NCBI GenBank assembly: GCA_037447605.1
Contig: CM074809.1
Span: 1,099,705-1,163,704 of the forward strand
DNA: 64,000 bases
Direction of reading: 5' to 3'
Origin: Zygnema circumcarinatum
Taxonomy: Eukaryota > Streptophyta > Zygnematophyceae > Zygnematales > Zygnemataceae
Positions 43,174-56,095 of the stretch are shown here, piece after piece. The notes beneath the pieces are model-generated. The model ran no database searches and was not told the origin of the DNA. It worked only from the letters and a program-made list of their open reading frames with translations. The position numbers were made by a program, and so were the translations under genes. Every line of letters starts with the position of its first letter. Position 1 is the stretch's first letter.

Positions 43174-46093
43174 TCACTCCTCCGATGCCTCTGCCTCCTG
43201 ATTGGCTCGCCTCAAAAACTCATCAATAGCACTGCCGGGTGTCGCATCCACCAGGTCCAGTGGGACTCCCCCCACCGTCCTCATGCCCAGTTGGATCCCT
43301 GCTTGAGTTTCCACTATACGAAAATCGATTTTTTCGCACCCCAAAACTTTCTCATCCCTTTCTGCCATATTCAAATTGCCCAAATTATTCACGACGTCTC
43401 CCCCGAAACCCTCGCCCCCTTCGCTGGTTGAAACCCTAATAATTTCCTCTCCTACGACATGTCTCTCCCCTTCCCTGCAACATGGCCCTGCAGAAGCAGC
43501 TTCCAGGAAGCATCCACTACCTTCACATTTGTCGATTCGACCATTCTTACTAGTCGAATGGTTCAAATGATTTATAGATGCAATACTCTCCTCATCCTCT
43601 CCCACGACGCTCTCTCCCTCACTCCCTCCTCGCTGTTGGAGCTCCTCCCAAGAAAACAGAAGTGGAAGAGTAGATCCTCCCCACGGGTTGAAATCGATGA
43701 GCTTTACTCTCTTTTTCTTCGTCACATACACATCAAAGGTGTCTGCCTCAAAAAGCAAAGCAACGACTCAAAAACTTTAAATATCAGAGAAACAAAAGCC
43801 TCTCACATCTGAACAGCAACTACAACAACAGGCAAAGCGACAAACTCCCAGCATGAAAGCGCGAAAGAATGGAAAGCTCAATGGAAAGACAGAGAACGCG
43901 AGAGAGAGAGAAAGAGCGAGAGAAAAACAGAGAATTCTGCAAATGCACGGGAATGGACCCATACAGTTGACTCCGCTGAAATGATTTTTTATGTGACTTT
44001 GGAAAAAATCCCATATCGCTTCCCGAAGCAGCTCCCTCTCGTCCAGCAGCACTTCGTAGTGAGCCGTCACTTCCCTCTGGCTGATGCCTGCGGACCCTCC
44101 TCCCCCGCAACCAATCAGGATCCGCAAGCTCATACGCACCTCCCTCCAGCAGCCAATCACAATTTAGCATTCGCAGAGCACGCACCAATCAGCTGCCTTC
44201 GAAGCACAAAGCATCGGAACTCCATTTCAGGCTTCAAGTCGTAATATCTCCTCAGTCCCAACACAAACTGAGGCGGCCTTGACATAGTAGCGTTGGGGCA
44301 GTTATCGAAACTGCAACGGTCAAAGACATGTATGTCAGTCCAATTTCCGTTCAGATTTACAAACGACGACAAGAATTCTGAATAGACTATCACTGAGGGA
44401 GAACCCTAAATGTGGCCGGAGTGAGAAAGTATAGACAGAGAGAGAGAGAGAAAGTGAGAGGGTGAACAAGACAGAGAGAGAAAGGGGCTGAAAGTAAAGA
44501 GTTGAAACAACTTACGCGTGACAGAGATCATGAACAATTGTGTCGGAGCTCTTCAGCAGCAACATGATTTCATCCGGATTGCGACACTTGGCATTCCCAT
44601 AGGGGCTCAGCCACCCCACATCCTACAGGACATCGTTCAAAGCATGAAGGAAATAAGAACTCAGACCCTACACACACTCGCCTCTCGCCAGCCATTCCTG
44701 CGCCAATATATAAACAATTCAGGCTTGATTCGCGGTAGCGCCAATCCAAAGTACAAACTTTGCAAGCACGACCTCAAAATACATAATTCTTCGATTTGGT
44801 TCCTTTGCTTCGATTCCAAAGCCCTTCGGCAACAAAATGACAATGTCGTCCTTTCATAGTGTCTGTTTTCCAGTTTCGCGATTTGAGGGGTAGCTGGTTC
44901 CATCCACGAGGCGAGAGGTTCGGACCTGCCTTGGGAGAGCTCCAGTTCAGCTTCGGCACCACCTCCCCTCCGAGTCGCTCTATGGCTGCGCGCATGGCTG
45001 CTTCAAGTTCAGGGAACGACGCCACCTGGCACCCTAAACCCCCTCAAAACCCTAAAAACACAAAACCTAATAACCCTAAGTGCATTCTGCAAGGCCCCCC
45101 GGAGCCCCTTCAGAAGCCGATGAAACGAGTCCCACAAAAAAAACCTAACAGCCTGAAACCAGCCTGCCCAAACTCGGAAGGAATCCAAAACTTAGACAGA
45201 TTAAGTCTCAGAGCTTCAGTGTCAAAACGCTATTACTAATTACTAAATTTCCCTTAGAGCTCTATAAAACCCTGTTTCTGCTGAGCATTCAAGTGCGTTA
45301 ATATCTCTCTCAAACCCTATAAAGCCAGAACTGAACCCTGCTGATACTTGAAAGTCACACTCATATAAATGACTTTGACAAAAGAATGAGGGCATTTGTA
45401 AAGGAGTGCCGGGAGGAGGGTGAAAGGAGGCTGCAGGCACCTCTGGCGCTTCGTTCACATCTTCGCTTTCGTCCCACTCCGCGTAGGCCTCCGAGTGGGC
45501 CTCCCATTCGCCGCCCTGCGTTCGGCGAGGGACCTGCGGAAGAAAAAGTAAACGAAAGTGCAGTCGAATTTTAGAACAAATAAAAGGGAGAAAAAGATGA
45601 TGCCCAATACTCAAAAAATAACGAAAGAGAGCACGCACTGCAACACACTCCTTTGCATCCTCACTCTCTCCTCAGGCTCAGGAAAAGGGCAATGGAGGGG
45701 AGGAGCGCCACTGGAGTGAAAAACAGAAGGCTGAGGGTAAATAAAACTTAACCACAGTTCATTAACTTCTAAGGGACAAAGGATGAATTCAAAATATCAG
45801 TCACGCGGTACTTTAGGGAGAACCGAGTCCTGAACATAGAGAGCTGCGCGGAGTAGAGAGCAAGATTTTAGGGTTCATGGTTTAGGGTTCAGATATTAGA
45901 GTTCAAGGACTTGGCCCACCGCGTCGCTGTCAGGCGGCAGAAAGACGCCGTCCTCGAGCAGGAAGGCCACGAACGGCTCCGGGAGAGCCACGAACTCGCA
46001 GGGCAGCGCCACGTGGCGGAACGCCGGGTACCACACGTGGAACTGGCACTGCAGCACCTCCTCCTCCGTCGGAGCCATGGCGCCCTCCTCCAT
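43174..46093 (-). CDS. CDC123: CDC123 (D123 family) eIF2 assembly factor, with a long C-terminal insert
   Basis: CDC123 is a cytosolic ATP-grasp-like protein that helps assemble the eIF2 translation initiation complex. The first exon, from 46093 (or the second ATG, 46078), encodes MAPTEEEVLQCQFHVWYPAF and LPEPFVAFLLEDGVFLPPDS. Later exons encode acidic EAYAEWDESEDVNEAPEVP (about 45430-45530), FPELEAAMRAAIERLGGEVVPKLNWSSPK (about 44945-45020), an IMLLLKSSDTIVHDLCH-type block (about 44520-44630), LRRYYDLKPEMEFRCFV (about 44180-44310), ISQREVTAHYE (about 43970-44090), and a last exon with TFDVYVTKKKRVKLIDFNPWGG, LPLLFSWEEL, IDFRIVE and a tail close to plant homologues. About 100 acidic, low-complexity residues (43330-43632) separate FSWEEL from IDFRIVE, where plant relatives have about 10-20; this is a true insert or an unspliced in-frame intron. 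It is the first of five tandem minus-strand genes. Confidence 0.9.
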
Positions 46094-47575
46094 GGCGCTC
46101 GCTCTCTCTCCCTCTCGCTCTCTCTCTCTCTCTCTCTGCCGTTCTCCCCTCAAGTCGCTCCCCCCTCTGTGGTCTCCGTCGCACTCGCGAGTTAGGGTTC
46201 CACATTTCCATGCATTCCGTTACAACCGCGACGGGAACTGGGGCAGTTGTTTGCCACGGGTCACATGTGCTGCCTTTGTGCCGAGGGGCCTGGAGAGGGC
46301 GCGAGTGGAGGGAGGCTCTTGGAGTCTGCGAGGACTTAAGAACGAGATGCGACATTGGCATTGGGCTCCGAGTGTGCGAACCATGCGTGCGTTCTATGCA
46401 CATGGCCCAAATTCCGTGCCAAGTGGTTGCAAAACTGGCGCTATTTGAGCTTCAGAATGGCCCTAGTTGCACTGTTTTCTGAGGATGCATCTCGTTGCAA
46501 CCCCTACACGAGTGTTATTTTCATAGTCTTGAACTTTCCGCATTCGGCCTCTCGTCCAAAAAGCGATGCATGGGCGGTGCGATGTGGTGACTTGACAGTG
46601 GTTTGGACGTGTTTAACATGCTGTAAATCTCTCACAGCTGACAAAGTTCACTGTCAATACTTGACACAGTCATCGTGGCAGGCCAGAGAATCGTCAGCAG
46701 GATGATGCATGCAAATGATGATGGTGACCATTCCATCACATCTTCAGTTTCAAGAGCCATAGAATTCGAAGTATGAATCGGTTCCAGAAAATGAAAAAAA
46801 TATAACCTTCCGGGCCAAATTGGAGGGGATACTCATCTGACAATTGTTACAGTGGTGGAGTATTGTTAGCTGTGCAGCAGAAGGAAAAACGAAGGGCAAT
46901 GTCACGATTTAAGGGTACAACACGAGGGAAAGCGGGAGGGGGAAGGGAGTGGACGAGGGAGAGGGGGAGAAGAGGGTACTGGAGCACCTAAACCGAATCA
47001 AAGCTCCCAGCCAGCTGAAATAAGTACTGCCATCACAAGGCCTCAATTTCAGAATTGGTGAGCATCAAGAAAACACGCTGCGCTTCAAAAGGCTCAAATC
47101 CAAACAGAAGTGATGCTCTGTCAACATGGGCATAAGCGATGTGTCCTATTAGCCTGGAGTCCAAGACAGCAATTAAAAATAACTGCACTGGACTTCTGAG
47201 CGCCTCCAGAAACCCACCACAGACACTGTCCACTTAACCTATTCTCAACTCCTGCTTCAGGTTCGATCAGACACACTGAAAAATGGTCAACGACTCACAA
47301 GTTGAGACATGATTGCCTATGTGTGAGAGCAGTGACTCGCCAGGTCGTGTGATCGGAAGAAGGTCATATCCTAAGCACGCCGGGTGAGGTCAAAATGATG
47401 CATTCGTACAATGACTTCTGCGGCAGGCTTCAAGGTAGAAGACTACTGCAGTGCGTCCTGGGTAGCTGCTTGGCTGCGAGAGTAATCTAGTGAATCCCTG
47501 ACTTCATCCCTGTAGCCAGGTGAGCATCTTCGCCATCTGGTTTCATGAACAGAGGCTGCTTCAACGGAGACTGAA
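46094..47575. other. Intergenic region: CDC123 promoter side and 3' flank of the ATP synthase subunit g gene
   Basis: A CT array (about 46100-46138) and a GTTAGGGTT telo-box (46191-46199) lie just upstream of the CDC123 start. A GGGAGGGGG-rich patch lies at 46925-46980. The 66-codon ORF at 47033-47233 (minus) sits in the expected 3' flank of the next gene and resembles nothing recognised. No further gene is supported. Confidence 0.5.
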
Positions 47576-48619
47576 TTAAACCTTGTATCCAGTCATAGTA
47601 AAGCCTCGTCCAACGATCTCCCCAACACAGAACCAAGCGTACAGCTCTGCTGCGAACAATGCTCCTATTCCAATTTCTGAAAGGGGAAGTTCAGCACGGT
47701 TCGCCCACTTGGACTTCAACACGTCCACCTCCTTCAAAGCTGATTCATACCTCTTAGGAATGCTGCAACCACACAGCAAACATTAAACCTGAACTACAAC
47801 CCGGAAGCCACGGGCCACTAATACTACAAGCCATAAAACCACAATAAACTCCTAAAATAAAGCATTTTACATTAGCGAAATTTACAGCAAGGAAAATCAT
47901 AACTTTTCCGTATTCAGCTTTCCATGGCTTCCACTTCTGAGCGCGAGATCATTTTTCACGGAGTGAAAGAATATGAAGCGAGACTTGTAAGAAATGCAGC
48001 TGGTTTTCCCAAGTGAGCAACCCAGGGAGAGACGTGACGATGCAAATGGGATGCGAAACCAAGTGATCCGAAGAACGGAGTGATGTATGATCTGAAGCTG
48101 ATAGCAGCAACAACCTCAAGTTTACTCCAGGGGAAGGCATTTCAAGTACAGGACGAACAGCTAGGAAACACGAGCTAAAGGGCGTGGATTGCATACCTAG
48201 CTAAGGAGGTGAACACGAACTGCTTTCCAAGCTCGCTAGCTTTTTCAGGGGACGCATCACCAACAATGTACTGACTGTTTCGCTCAAGCATCTAACACCG
48301 CGATGGCAAAAAACATAAAGTCAGCTCCCACGAGAAACCAGAATGGAGCAGAAATGAGATCACCTCCGAAAGAGCATCACTGTCCTGACACTCTGCACTA
48401 CTTGGACTCCACTGCACTTCTCACTTTACACAGATCTTGCGCTCAAAGGCTTTCCAATTTCCACAAAAGCCCAAGAAACAAAAAGAAAACTAAATGCACA
48501 ACTTCACTGTTAGTCTGTTGACACTAACGTACCTGCTGATAGGCTTTGCTTCCATGAGTGGCGAGCAGCTTACTGTATGTGCTTGCCTGGCTCTGCAGCT
48601 GCTTCAAGCTAGACGCCAT
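47576..48619 (-). CDS. Mitochondrial F-type ATP synthase subunit g
   Basis: Subunit g is a small inner-membrane subunit of the Fo sector that helps ATP synthase dimerise and shape cristae. Three exons join in phase: 48533-48619 (MASSLKQLQSQASTYSKLL...), about 48199-48292 (MLERNSQYIVGDASPEKASELGKQ...) and 47576-47766 (SIPKRYESALKEVDVLKSKW...). The product is 122 residues, the usual plant length. The C-terminal segment, ending AWFCVGEIVGRGFTMTGYKV, is the conserved transmembrane helix. There is no cleavable presequence, as usual for this subunit. Confidence 0.93.
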
Positions 48620-49869
48620 GACTGCTATTTCCAAAACAATATGTTATAGCTTAAAGCCGAAGACCTCAGGCCTAAGATTAGGGCAAAGCTCTCCCTCTCT
48701 TCTTCCAGAGCCTCCTCAGAACTGGGAGCGGAGCCGGCGAGGGAATTCTTGGAGAGGCGTTCCGTGGATGCACGCGCGTAACTGTTGGGCGGATTTTCAT
48801 AACTGGAAGCATGGAATCGGCGGTGATGCAGGGGAGCAGTGATGTCACGCGGTTACAATATGTGCGCTGTGCAGCTTCTATGAAGTGTTGTGTGTTCCTC
48901 TGTTCTGTCGTATGTATGCGATGCAAAAGGTGAGGGGAAAAGGGCGTTGATCTCACGACGATGGCGAGGCCATCACATGTACATGGACAAAAGCAGCATG
49001 GGGAACCACGAGGGACTGGTCGCAAAGGACCTAAGCACAAAAGAAAGAAGCTAAGAGCGGAAGGCTGTTATGTAGGCTGTTACTGCTGCGGTATGTCATT
49101 GAGAGGGAAGGAAGGGAGGGAGCATGCAAAGGATGTGGCATTGATCTAAGGGAGGGAGGGAGGGAGCATGCAAAGGATGTGGCATTGATACGAGGGAGGG
49201 AGGGAGGGAGGGAGACATTGGGAAAGCACACTTCAAGGTGGGCTGGACATGGCACCGGTTTGAAACCGGACTTGAAGTTTGAAGCAAGAAAAGGACAATT
49301 CAGAAAGACGAGAGGAGGCGGATCATGAGCACAAGGAAGCAAAAGCAACTGAAATTAAGCTACTTGTAGACATTCTTTTATTGAAGAACCACTCAATCCA
49401 TAAAGTGACCTGCAAGCTCGAAAGTAACGGATAAAAGCTGATTTATTTTTAACGAAGAAAATGTAGACAAGAAATACAACCGCCAGGGTTGAATCTTTCG
49501 ATGGTCTAACTAAGCGGATAGCCTCAGGTCTGAGGGCCACTTGAAAGAGATTCCTCGAGTTCCCCATAACGATCTGTCTGCACTCCCACGAATCTGTGGC
49601 TTCTAGCGAGCATGCATGGCAAAAATAAGGCTGGAATGTCCTGCCCTTAAGGGAACTCCCCGGAGTGAAGGTCAGGAATTACAGGGGATATATGGGAAAA
49701 TAGGGTTTCCTTCATCATCTCCTGAAAGTAAGGCATATTTGTGAGGCTCGTACTCGACGTTTTTGAACTGTAATCCGCCACCTAAGTGCCGTCTATTGTC
49801 CGCACTGTTCCTCCTTCACGAGCCACCACTGTTCAGTGTATTGCTGCCACTCTTGATTGGCAGCGCCTT
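48620..49869. other. Intergenic region between subunit g and the sugar transporter
   Basis: It holds the promoter side of subunit g on the left and the 3' flank of the sugar transporter on the right. A 44-bp duplication in a GGGA-rich context lies at 49100-49215. ORFs on both strands are low complexity. No gene is supported. Confidence 0.5.
49100..49215. repeat. 44-bp tandem duplication with GGGA tract
   Basis: AGCATGCAAAGGATGTGGCA occurs at 49121 and again at 49165, each copy followed by TTGAT and a GGGAGGGAGGGA run. The period is 44 bases. Confidence 0.75.
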
Positions 49870-52800
49870 CTAGAAGCTTGTTCTGAAAAAGGCTTCGATT
49901 TCTTCAAGGCTCCGACCCCGAGTTTCGGGAACAAGAAATAACACAAACACGACAGCAATAACACTTTCGGCTGCATACAGCCAGAATGCTCCTGCAAACA
50001 TATGGGATTGAAAACACACGGGAATGAATAATCGAATAGGCTTAGCCGAATGGTTGAAAGCAAAGCAAGCGCAAAAGGACGAACTAGTACTGAGCTTATG
50101 TGAATGCAATGAGTATCTTGGCTGCTGTTCATACATCACTTGATACTTTGCCGAAGTGTACTCGCAATACACAAGCACATCTTCCTCAGGGATACTATAG
50201 GGCAATTTGTTTCAAGAAATGCCTCGTGAATCAAAGTTTGCAGCATGGATTGGTGGGCAAATAATGATGGTTTCTAGGAAGGTAAAGGTATTGAATCCGA
50301 AATATGAAATTTGCCGAGTTGCAGGTGCCCGGGGCCAAATCTGAAGCCTCTTGCAAAAACAAACTCAGAATCCCTACTTCAGGTCAAGGTGTGTTGACGC
50401 ATGCACATTTCAATTTTCTGGTGGCAAGGCCTCTCTGCACGTACCAACAGAGCTCCAACTGACGAGGTAATAAAAAGTGAGAGTCACAACGAAGCTTGAC
50501 AACCAGTTGGTAAGGACTGCAATACTGCCCGCCAAGCCTCTTGCATATGTTGGGAAGATCTGCAGTAACACATATAGAACCAAACGAGTCAATCCCAATA
50601 CATAGCTCTTTAAATGTCATAAGCTGTATATAGAAGGTTCTTAAATATAATGCACAAGAAGAAAGCCATGGTTACCTTCAACACCTTCCCAATACTGAAA
50701 CCAACAGGCCATGAGTCAGGTGTTCAATTTTCAGATTAAGCGCACTCACCTCAGACATGATAATCCAGGGAATTGGACCCATGCCGGTGGCGAAGGCAAT
50801 TATGTACAACATCAGGCTGGCAAGAGCAAGAAAACCAGAAATCGACTTGAACGGGCTATCGTCCGGTAAATCCTGCACCTCCATAACCACTTACACCTTT
50901 GCATCAACTCTCGTTCAAGCTCTCAATTGAACGTTCTGCAGAAATGTGGACTTTCCGTGCATCTATCCATTGTTTTGGTAAGGGTTGACAGAACGAGCTT
51001 CTCGTCCATAATATAGCCATAATAACCTAATAATTGTCTGGGCAGAGGTGGCACCTTCAGAAGGAAGGAGAGGCCGAGAGTGAAAGCTGCGGTTGCAAGA
51101 CCTGACGCAGAGAGGATGAGAAGAAGTCGCCGACCTGCTTTGTCCATCAGTCCTGCTGCGACGGCTGACATCACGACCTGCATTATAAGTACAACGTCAA
51201 TAAGGGACCCCACCCTTGCTCGGACTATACAATCGATGAGCTTTCTTCAAGCAAGTAATGTATATTCCCTGTGGGGTGAGACTTCACATCCCCCACAGTA
51301 GATACACGAGGATTATAATGATCAAAACAGTAAAGCTGCACCTGGCATCAAGTTGCCGAACATAATTTGCCCTTTAAGCCATCCCCGCCCAAAGTTTGTT
51401 ACTTCAGTTGAGTAATAAAGTACAAATTAGCTGAGACAGCTGTCGAAAAGAGACTCTTATATGGTCCGTCTATGGCAGCAGCGCAAAAAATGAAGGCATA
51501 CCTGCACTGCTTGAAGAAAGAATCCCGGTAAATTTGGGTTTTCGAAACCGGCAGCCGCAAATATTGAGCCGGCATAAAACATGACTGAATTTACTCCACT
51601 GAATTGCTGCAGGACCATTAGCCCCACACCAACCTGTTCCTCCCTCCCCCTTCCCACTGAGTCTCCTTGCCTCCTATGTGCCCGCAATGAGCCAGAAATT
51701 ACCGACACGACGGCAGGGCAAATTGAGAATCGAAAAAAACTTAACCGTCCTTCATCGGCATTAAATCTCCAGAGACATTCTTGACCCCCAAAACTCTGGA
51801 GTTAGCACCCATCTTAGCCCAAAAAAGCTTCAAAACACAACTCCCAGACTAAAGTTTCGCCTATTCCTGAAACTCAAGTTACATTTAGTCCACCTCAAGA
51901 AAAGCTACAGATAGCAAAACACACCAAGAGTGGCATTCGCAGACTCCTTCCTGCAAGGTCCTTCAAGGTGGCCTGCGGCTGGGAGTCAGCTTCCTCCACA
52001 GCCGCTTGAATTTTTCGCATTTCAGGAGCGATATTTGCATTGCGCCCCCGAAGCTTGTGCAATACAACGGCAAGTTCGGCCGAAGTCGAGTGTTTGGCGA
52101 CCCAACGAGGAGTTTCCGGAATGATTGTCAGACTAATCAAGAGAAGAACAGGAGGAACGATGCCTGGAAGTCGAAGACACTTAGAAGCAAATCAGATTTG
52201 CGGCAAGAGGGGCCATGATTCGTGGATTGAAGGGGGCATTGGTATTCACTTCATCGTTGCTTCACTTCAATGTGACAGGCCAAAAAGATGCTGTGCTCTG
52301 TCGGAATCAACCTTGAGGCAAACATGACATTCAGGAAGCTATTGCAACCCCAATGGCTCATTTGAAGACTTACCGGTGATGGCGAGAGAGCGCCATCCCA
52401 ATACTAAGCCCAATGTGTAGACGAGAAGGATTCCAATTGTGATAGCGAGCTGGTTGAGGGCTCCCAGGCTGCCACGTAGCTCCACGGGTGCGATCTCAGC
52501 AATGTACACTGGCACCTGCGTCAAAAAAAAAAAAAAAAAAACGAGAGTTTGTTGTCCATTGACAGTTGATCAACAATGCGTTAATGACAGTCGGTTGATG
52601 CTTGCAAACATAGGAGTCGTCGGAATGCAGATGCCTTACAGCAAATGAAACCATGCCGGTGCCGAAACCACATAGAAACCGACCCGCGGACAGCAGCACA
52701 ATTTCCTGCAACATCAAGTAATAAGCAACGAGATCATGTTCATTCGCTGCGGATACTGTAATGCACGAGACTCTCAGCAAGATGCAGACAATATAGACGA

Positions 52801-55228
52801 GATTGCAGTTCACGCTAGTTTGTAAGCATATGCTAAATGACACCAACAGCTTAACAGTTAAGAAGGCTTCAAAAAACAAGCATGAAAGTCATAACATTCC
52901 CATAGTTCAGACATAAGCCGGAGCTTGTGAAGGCAAGAAACTGGCTACCTCTGTTTCAAACCCTTAAACGTGGAGGACCTGTGGGATCTGGATATTGGTG
53001 GCCAAATAGAAAGCACAGGTCGCAGGCCTGTGTTCACTCACACTGCTGAAGGCAATTACGGCCCAACCGACTGCAAATGGAACGCCTGCCACCAACAAAG
53101 CCTTTTTGCGACCCAAACGGTCGGCAATGCTCCCTCCAGAAATAGCGCCAACCATGGCACCTACATTGACAATTGCAGAGAAGAAAGAGGCCTGCCCAGT
53201 GCTGAGATGAAGCTCATTCCGCATCTCTGACAAGGCAGGGGACGTGTACCCCAACTGCATCCCACTCCCGAAGGCATTGAAGGGCATTGAGGGGGGCTCT
53301 CTCGCGAACAAGTCTGTTGAATCTCCTATTTCCAAAACATGAGACAGGCTTGTATATACTTGCATCATGGCAAATCATCCGCCAGATCGTGTTAACAACA
53401 ACACGACCATCACATCTAGAAACACTGGAAACAAACAGTTTTGATTACTTTCCAAAGTGGTGCTGGTGATTGATTTTGCTACACAACATAGAGACTGATC
53501 TCTATGAAACGTCATGACGCATAAAATTGATTATCTGACTGAAACAGCTTGAACGGAACAACTACATCCTTTCCTAGCGCCTCTAAGAATCAGCAGCATC
53601 AAGACATTCAACGACAAATCTCTGATAAATGATTGAGAAACTGCGGTGAATAGAATCTGCTAAGGGGACGAAGAGAGCCATGCCTACCGTATATCCAAAG
53701 GCCAGGGGCCCGAAAGCCGCAAATATAGTACACAACAGAGTGAAGGACATAACGGTGGAACCCTCCTGCAAGCGGCATAACATGAAACTGTGTCAGCTAT
53801 TGACTCTTTTCATAATAGATGTAATGAATCAAAGAGCAACTAACCCCGTTAAAGACACCACAACGCTTAGCTGCTGCCCTAACCTTACTTGCTTTCCAGG
53901 GTTGCCAGGTGTAACGGCCTCTGCATGGAGCTGCACGATCATACGAATCTGGTGTCAGGGCGCGCACAGACTACTTAAGTCACTTTAATCTTTACCTTCT
54001 TGTTACCAATAACATGACTTTCCCAGCAAAACCAAAACAAAGCAAGCTTGAACTGATTCTTCTTGATATCCACATCAATACGGGACAAAAACGACATTGC
54101 TTGAGATCATGTGCTAAGCACCTATATGCCAAAGATCTTCCATTCAATTAGAAAAGTTTAGAGACATCAACAGAGTCACTTGTGAGCCTTGTTAAGTGCT
54201 ATCGATAAACACCTGAGTGTGCACAATGAAATAGAGCTTCAACAACACAGACAAGCATCTAAATATATTAAACTTGTTGGGCCGGCATTTTTTCAATTTC
54301 ATTTAGGAAGCGATTAAACAATAAATCAATGGATCATTTTGTAAATGGTAAACGGCGAATGAAAGTTCTATGAATGATGTTCACAAGAATGCTGACGCAA
54401 TGTGGAATAATGGGGAATGACGCTGCTTTAATTTAACACTTTCAAGAGCAACCCATACAAGTTTCTTATATTCATATTCTCGCTGCTTTCTTTCTTCAAC
54501 TGCTCGGCTAAAGCCTCACCGCTTTCGAAGATCATTCAACCTCATAGGTTAACCCTCACTGGTTCTACATATTGCCTTTATCCATGTGCATTTGATGGCG
54601 TCACCACAATATGATCAATGTCAACCTTATTCCCCTGATATGACTAGCCACTTCATACTTTGAAAACAGGTAGTTGCCAACTGGCAGAATGAACGGAATT
54701 AAAAAAAGAGCGACAGGGCTAAATAGCAGGAATAGCTTAAGAAAAACAGCTGACTACAAGAATAGCCTTCAAATTAAGGGGTATCTTTCAGGTCATTAGA
54801 AACTTTTCGAAGAAGCACCAAGATTACGAAAAGCCTGGCTCCTCTAGAAGCAAAAAGCTAATGTGGAAAACCGGAGATGTGGTCAATACTTAAAGTAAAT
54901 TCCATGCCGTACTGTACGGTGTTAGTCTCAACGAAAGTAAGAGCTCTGGAAGTTGAGCTGCAATTCAGTCACATTTTCTTGTCCACGTCTCACTCTCTCT
55001 ATCAACCTTAAACAGACAAAGCGAAACCAGCAACAGAATGTTCCTTCACCAGCTTGGCTCAATAAGAAGACGCAAAATGTGAGGGTAGAACTAAGCCAAT
55101 CCTGGCTTCCATGGCTGCTGCCCGCATATGCCACATACCTGTTCCGAAGCTCCCACTTCTGAGTGCGCAGGCTCCTCATCTTCAGACAGGAGCCGACCTC
55201 TGGACCCAGCCCCTTCCGAGTCCGCCAT
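49870..55228 (-). CDS. ERD6-like sugar transporter (MFS, monosaccharide transporter family)
   Basis: This is a 12-helix major facilitator carrier of the ERD6-like group, which typically exports hexoses from the vacuole by proton symport. Exon 1 (from 55228) encodes an acidic N-terminus with LLSEDEEP, resembling the dileucine tonoplast-sorting motifs of vacuolar members. After a large intron come TM1 (about 53690-53765), [14 protein letters not shown] through [15 protein letters not shown] (about 53040-53290), [14 protein letters not shown] (about 52640-52700), [23 protein letters not shown] (about 52375-52515), the loop motif PETPRW (about 51905-52130), [18 protein letters not shown] (about 51500-51630), [14 protein letters not shown] (about 51055-51180), [11 protein letters not shown] (about 50750-50880), [13 protein letters not shown] with FYYLVSWSS (about 50450-50560), and [19 protein letters not shown] ending at 49870. 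RxGRK, PETPRW and PETRGR are the MFS sugar-porter signatures. A CACGTG pair lies 195-240 bases upstream. Confidence 0.92.
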
Positions 55229-55422
55229 GGCTTCAGCGGTTAGGCGGAGCCGGATGCAGGGCAAGAAAGAGGCCTGCACTGCAGGCTACAAGAAAGTAAT
55301 TACAACTCTTGTCCCTTTTTATTTCATTATAATTTTTTTTTTCTTTTTATCCAAGGGGAAAACCCGGCAAGCGCTTGCTGCCACTTGGCCGCGCAAACGG
55401 TCGAGCTATCTGTAGGTTCTGC

Positions 55423-55470
55423 CACGTGGCAGTCACACATTGCCAGCAGCCAACGAGCGGCCGCCACGTG
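55423..55470. promoter_or_regulatory. Paired G-box/ABRE-like sites upstream of the sugar transporter
   Basis: Two CACGTG cores (55423-55428 and 55465-55470) lie 195 and 237 bases before the sugar transporter ATG. Both sit in GCCACGTGG context, the form bound by ABA-responsive bZIP factors; paired copies are typical of ABA-regulated promoters. The founding family member, ERD6, is dehydration-induced, so stress regulation is a reasonable inference. Confidence 0.55.
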
Positions 55471-55539
55471 GATTTTAGTGTCGGTGGGAGTTTGTTCGAG
55501 GCCTGGTCGGTGTCGAGCGGTTTTGGGGCCGATCCGAAG

Positions 55540-55690
55540 GGAGAGGACCATGGGTGCCATGGGCGATGATGGGGCCATGGGCGATGATGGGGGCTTTTAG
55601 AAAATGACCTTCCCTGCATGCCATGCCATGCCGTGTCATGCCATGGTGTTCATCGGCGACTCCATGCGACGCCTTTTGGAGAATGGACGG
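55540..55690. repeat. Outlying patch of the GCCATGGGCGATGATGG / GCGACTCCATGCGACGC repeat family
   Basis: GGGCCATGGGCGATGATGG occurs here in two tandem copies, followed by CCTGCATGCCATGCCATG-like sequence, TTCATCGGCGACTCCATGCG and CTTTTGGAGAATG. The same modules occur at 61700-62690. The two sites flank the kinase-Sel1 gene in the same orientation but with module order changed. Confidence 0.75.
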
Positions 55691-56009
55691 CGAAGATGCG
55701 TTCTGTCAAGTGGCGGGAGATGGTACGGATGATAGCTGCGGCCCGAAAAAGTAATGCCCGGAGCCATGCATGGTGCGACTCAGCGCGGGAAGGGGCCATC
55801 TCTCGCAGGCGGAGCATGCCCTTTGCTTTATGGCGGGAGCGAATTCGATCGAGCTTTACGAGAGAAAGGCTCTTGATTATAGAAAGGCTCTTGACTACGC
55901 CGAACAATGGTGAAGATTCGGTCAGTGAGAACCTAAACCCTACACCCTTACCCCTCACTCTACACCTTACACCGTACACCCTTACCCCTGCACCCTATTC
56001 AGCCTCAAC

Positions 56010-56095
56010 ATCGTGTGTATTAGTGCCCTCTCGCCCTCTCGTACCACTCAACAGGCCTCCTCTCATCCTTGGAAACCCCTCGTCCATTTTGTTGA
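56010..56095 (-). pseudogene. Orphan remnant of a Sel1-like repeat
   Basis: On the minus strand one frame reads GRGVSKDERRPVEWYERA, the core of the Sel1 units found from 56740 to 59000. It is separated from the main array by about 600 unrelated bases and has no neighbouring complete unit, so it is a decayed fragment of a formerly longer or duplicated array. Confidence 0.65.

Noticed and set aside
47033-47233. 66-codon ORF downstream of the ATP synthase subunit g gene
   Set aside because: Lies in the probable 3' flank and has no recognisable similarity; too short to support alone.
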